Shown piece by piece: positions 5,026 through 6,242 of a stretch of 6,242 bases of DNA; position 1 is the first letter of the stretch; each line of letters opens with the position of its first letter. The position numbers and the translations under genes are program-made. This DNA is from Pseudomonadota bacterium (GTDB lineage Bacteria > Pseudomonadota > Gammaproteobacteria > Burkholderiales > Burkholderiaceae_B). The stretch covers positions 1 to 6,242 of the forward strand of contig JAEWEH010000072.1 of NCBI GenBank assembly GCA_023389535.1, in the 5' to 3' direction. The notes under the pieces are model-generated. The model worked only from the letters and a program-made list of their open reading frames with translations. It was not told the origin of the DNA and searched no databases.

Positions 5026-6057
5026 ATGACCAACGCTTCATCCGATCAACAACATCCCGCCCACAGTACCGATCATTCCGCAGCGCCAGGACAGGCGCTG
5101 CACCGTGCCGGCAAGACCGCCTCGGCGATAGGCGAGCGCGCCGCCGATACGCCCGACCTGGCCGATATGCGGCCCGATGATTGGGTCGAGCGCTGGCTGC
5201 CCCGATCCTGGGGGCCATACGCCCGGCTATGCCGGCTGGACAGGCCGGTGGGCACCTGGCTGACGCTGTTGCCCTGCCTGGCAGCATTAGTACAGGCCGC
5301 CGATGGCTGGCCGACCCTGCTGCGGCTGTTCATCTTTTCCCTGGGCGCATTGCTGATGCGCGGCATAGGCTGCTGCTTCAATGATATTTTCGATCGCGAT
5401 ATCGATAAGCAGGTAGAGCGCACGCGGTTTCGTCCGCTGACCAGCGGGCAATTGAGCCTGCGCAATGCCTTGTGGTTCGTGCTGGCCCAATTACTGGTCT
5501 GCGGGCTTTTGCTGTTTGCATTGAATGAGTACAGCCGCTGGCTGGCAGTGGCGTTGCTGCCTATCGTCATTATCTATCCGCTATGCAAGCGTTTTACCTA
5601 TTGGCCGCAGATCGTGCTCGGAATAGGCTTTAACTGGGGCATGCTGATGGCGTGGTCGGATACCCAGAACAGCGTTCCCGTGGCCGCGCTCGCCATGTGG
5701 CTGGGCGCGGTGCTATGGCAGGTTGGATACGATTCCATTTATGCCTATGTGGATGTGCGGGACGACCTGAAGCTGGGGCTGCACTCGACCGCCATGCGCT
5801 TTGCGGACAAGGGCAAAATATGGATCAGCGGCTTCTATATTGCTACCATCTTGCTCTGGGTCTACGGCGGGTTCGCCATGGGCATGGACTGGCCTTATTT
5901 TGTGGTGATCGCCCTCATCGCGGCGCATTTCCTGTGGCAGATGACGGTATTCAGCCTGGCGAGGCCCGACCGCAACTTCATGCTGTTCCGCGCCAATATG
6001 GCGGTGGGCGTCCTGCTGCTGGTGGCGGCGCTGGCCGGTACGGTGGTGCCGGTATAG
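5026..6057 (+). CDS. ubiA: 4-hydroxybenzoate polyprenyltransferase
   Basis: UbiA is an inner-membrane prenyltransferase that attaches the polyprenyl tail to 4-hydroxybenzoate, an early step of ubiquinone synthesis. The first Mg-diphosphate motif is N119-D120-x2-D123-R-D125-x-D127 (FNDIFDRDID), followed by ERTRFRPLTSG (131-141). The second is YDSIYAYVDVRDD (235-247) followed by LKLGLHSTA. RLDRPVGTWLTLLP (70-83) is the usual family opening. Eight or nine hydrophobic helices are visible between about residue 77 and the C-terminus. At 343 residues it is longer than the roughly 290 of E. coli UbiA, because of a hydrophilic His-, Ala- and Asp-rich N-terminal extension of about 60 residues. The ATG at 5026 has only a weak GGAAA upstream; an internal ATG at 5167 (M48) would give a conventional length but has no ribosome binding site. 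It lies 22 bases after the aminotransferase, probably in one operon. Confidence 0.94.
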   Translation: MTNASSDQQHPAHSTDHSAAPGQALHRAGKTASAIGERAADTPDLADMRPDDWVERWLPRSWGPYARLCRLDRPVGTWLTLLPCLAALVQAADGWPTLLRLFIFSLGALLMRGIGCCFNDIFDRDIDKQVERTRFRPLTSGQLSLRNALWFVLAQLLVCGLLLFALNEYSRWLAVALLPIVIIYPLCKRFTYWPQIVLGIGFNWGMLMAWSDTQNSVPVAALAMWLGAVLWQVGYDSIYAYVDVRDDLKLGLHSTAMRFADKGKIWISGFYIATILLWVYGGFAMGMDWPYFVVIALIAAHFLWQMTVFSLARPDRNFMLFRANMAVGVLLLVAALAGTVVPV

Positions 6058-6079
6058 GCCGGCGCGCACGGCTTGGTTA

Positions 6080-6085
6080 TAGAAT
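6080..6085 (+). promoter_or_regulatory. Candidate -10 box ahead of the GMC oxidoreductase gene
   Basis: TAGAAT matches the -10 consensus at five of six bases and lies in the 105-base gap after ubiA. No good -35 box stands 16-18 bases upstream, where the sequence is GC-rich. The gap and a fresh strong ribosome binding site suggest the next gene may have its own transcript, but the promoter call is weak. Confidence 0.25.
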
Positions 6086-6162
6086 GCGCTAAGGGAAAAG
6101 AAGCCGACAAATCAAAGCATGCCTGGCTGCACACCCAGCGCACGCCGGGCAGGAGACACAAT

Positions 6163-6242
6163 ATGGTGCAGCAAGCCGCACAGCAGCCTTCTTTGGAGTT
6201 CGACTACATCATCGTGGGGGCGGGCTCCGCGGGTTGCCTGCT
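6163..6242 (+). CDS. GMC-family FAD oxidoreductase, N-terminal fragment (cut by window end)
   Basis: Only the first 26 codons are present. After MVQQAAQQPSLE the sequence reads FDYIIVGAGSAGCL, the beta-alpha-beta FAD-binding start of glucose-methanol-choline oxidoreductases such as choline and alcohol dehydrogenases, with the glycine motif G19-A-G21-S-A-G24. These enzymes oxidise alcohols or aldehydes with FAD. The ATG is supported by AGGAGA (6151-6156), with seven bases between GGAG and the start. No export signal is seen. The GAGSAGC form strongly favours the GMC family over other flavoproteins, but the substrate and full length lie outside the window. Confidence 0.82.
   Translation, partial: MVQQAAQQPSLEFDYIIVGAGSAGCL

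Noticed and set aside
6035..6052. Seven-pair hairpin at the end of ubiA as a terminator
   Set aside because: It lies inside the coding region, includes a G-U pair and has no T-run after it.

Overview
The window looks like a chromosomal stretch from a betaproteobacterium of the Burkholderiales. The best guess is the Alcaligenaceae (the Bordetella/Pusillimonas neighbourhood). This rests on moderately high GC, the style of the CphA and UbiA proteins, and a DUF3008 gene next to cphA. The taxonomic call is an inference from protein feel, not from a search. I see no rRNA, tRNA, insertion sequence, CRISPR array, phage gene or attachment site. Coding density is high and the genes look intact apart from the two cut by the window edges.

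Layout. (1) Positions 1-1275 hold the C-terminal half of a cyanophycin synthetase (Mur-ligase-like domain); its ATP-grasp half lies upstream of the window. (2) A good sigma70-type promoter (1310-1338) and a strong ribosome binding site lead into a 62-residue lysine-rich DUF3008 protein (1379-1567). (3) A 41-base convergent gap with a GC-rich hairpin separates it from a minus-strand 2-oxoglutarate/Fe(II) oxygenase (1609-2238). (4) A 311-base gene-free divergent region (2239-2549) carries several small dyads and weak promoter-like boxes. (5) A VanA-type Rieske mononuclear-iron oxygenase (2550-3566) overlaps by four bases a 40-codon single-pass membrane peptide gene (3563-3685). (6) A fold-type I PLP aminotransferase (3807-5003) is followed 22 bases later by ubiA, 4-hydroxybenzoate polyprenyltransferase (5026-6057). 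(7) The first 26 codons of a GMC-type FAD oxidoreductase run off the right edge (6163-6242).

How the genes may work together. The cyanophycin synthetase makes a nitrogen storage polymer. UbiA makes the membrane-bound ubiquinone precursor. The Rieske oxygenase, the aminotransferase and the GMC oxidoreductase are typical of catabolism of small aromatic or amino compounds, but nothing here fixes their substrates. The Rieske protein has no visible reductase partner, so it must borrow one encoded elsewhere. Two non-haem iron oxygenases face away from each other across one intergenic region.

Most of the window is ordinary. The least described element is the 40-residue membrane peptide translationally coupled to the Rieske oxygenase. 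Second is a 9-base inverted repeat that brackets the aminotransferase start codon. I see no convincing sign of a wholly new multi-gene system.
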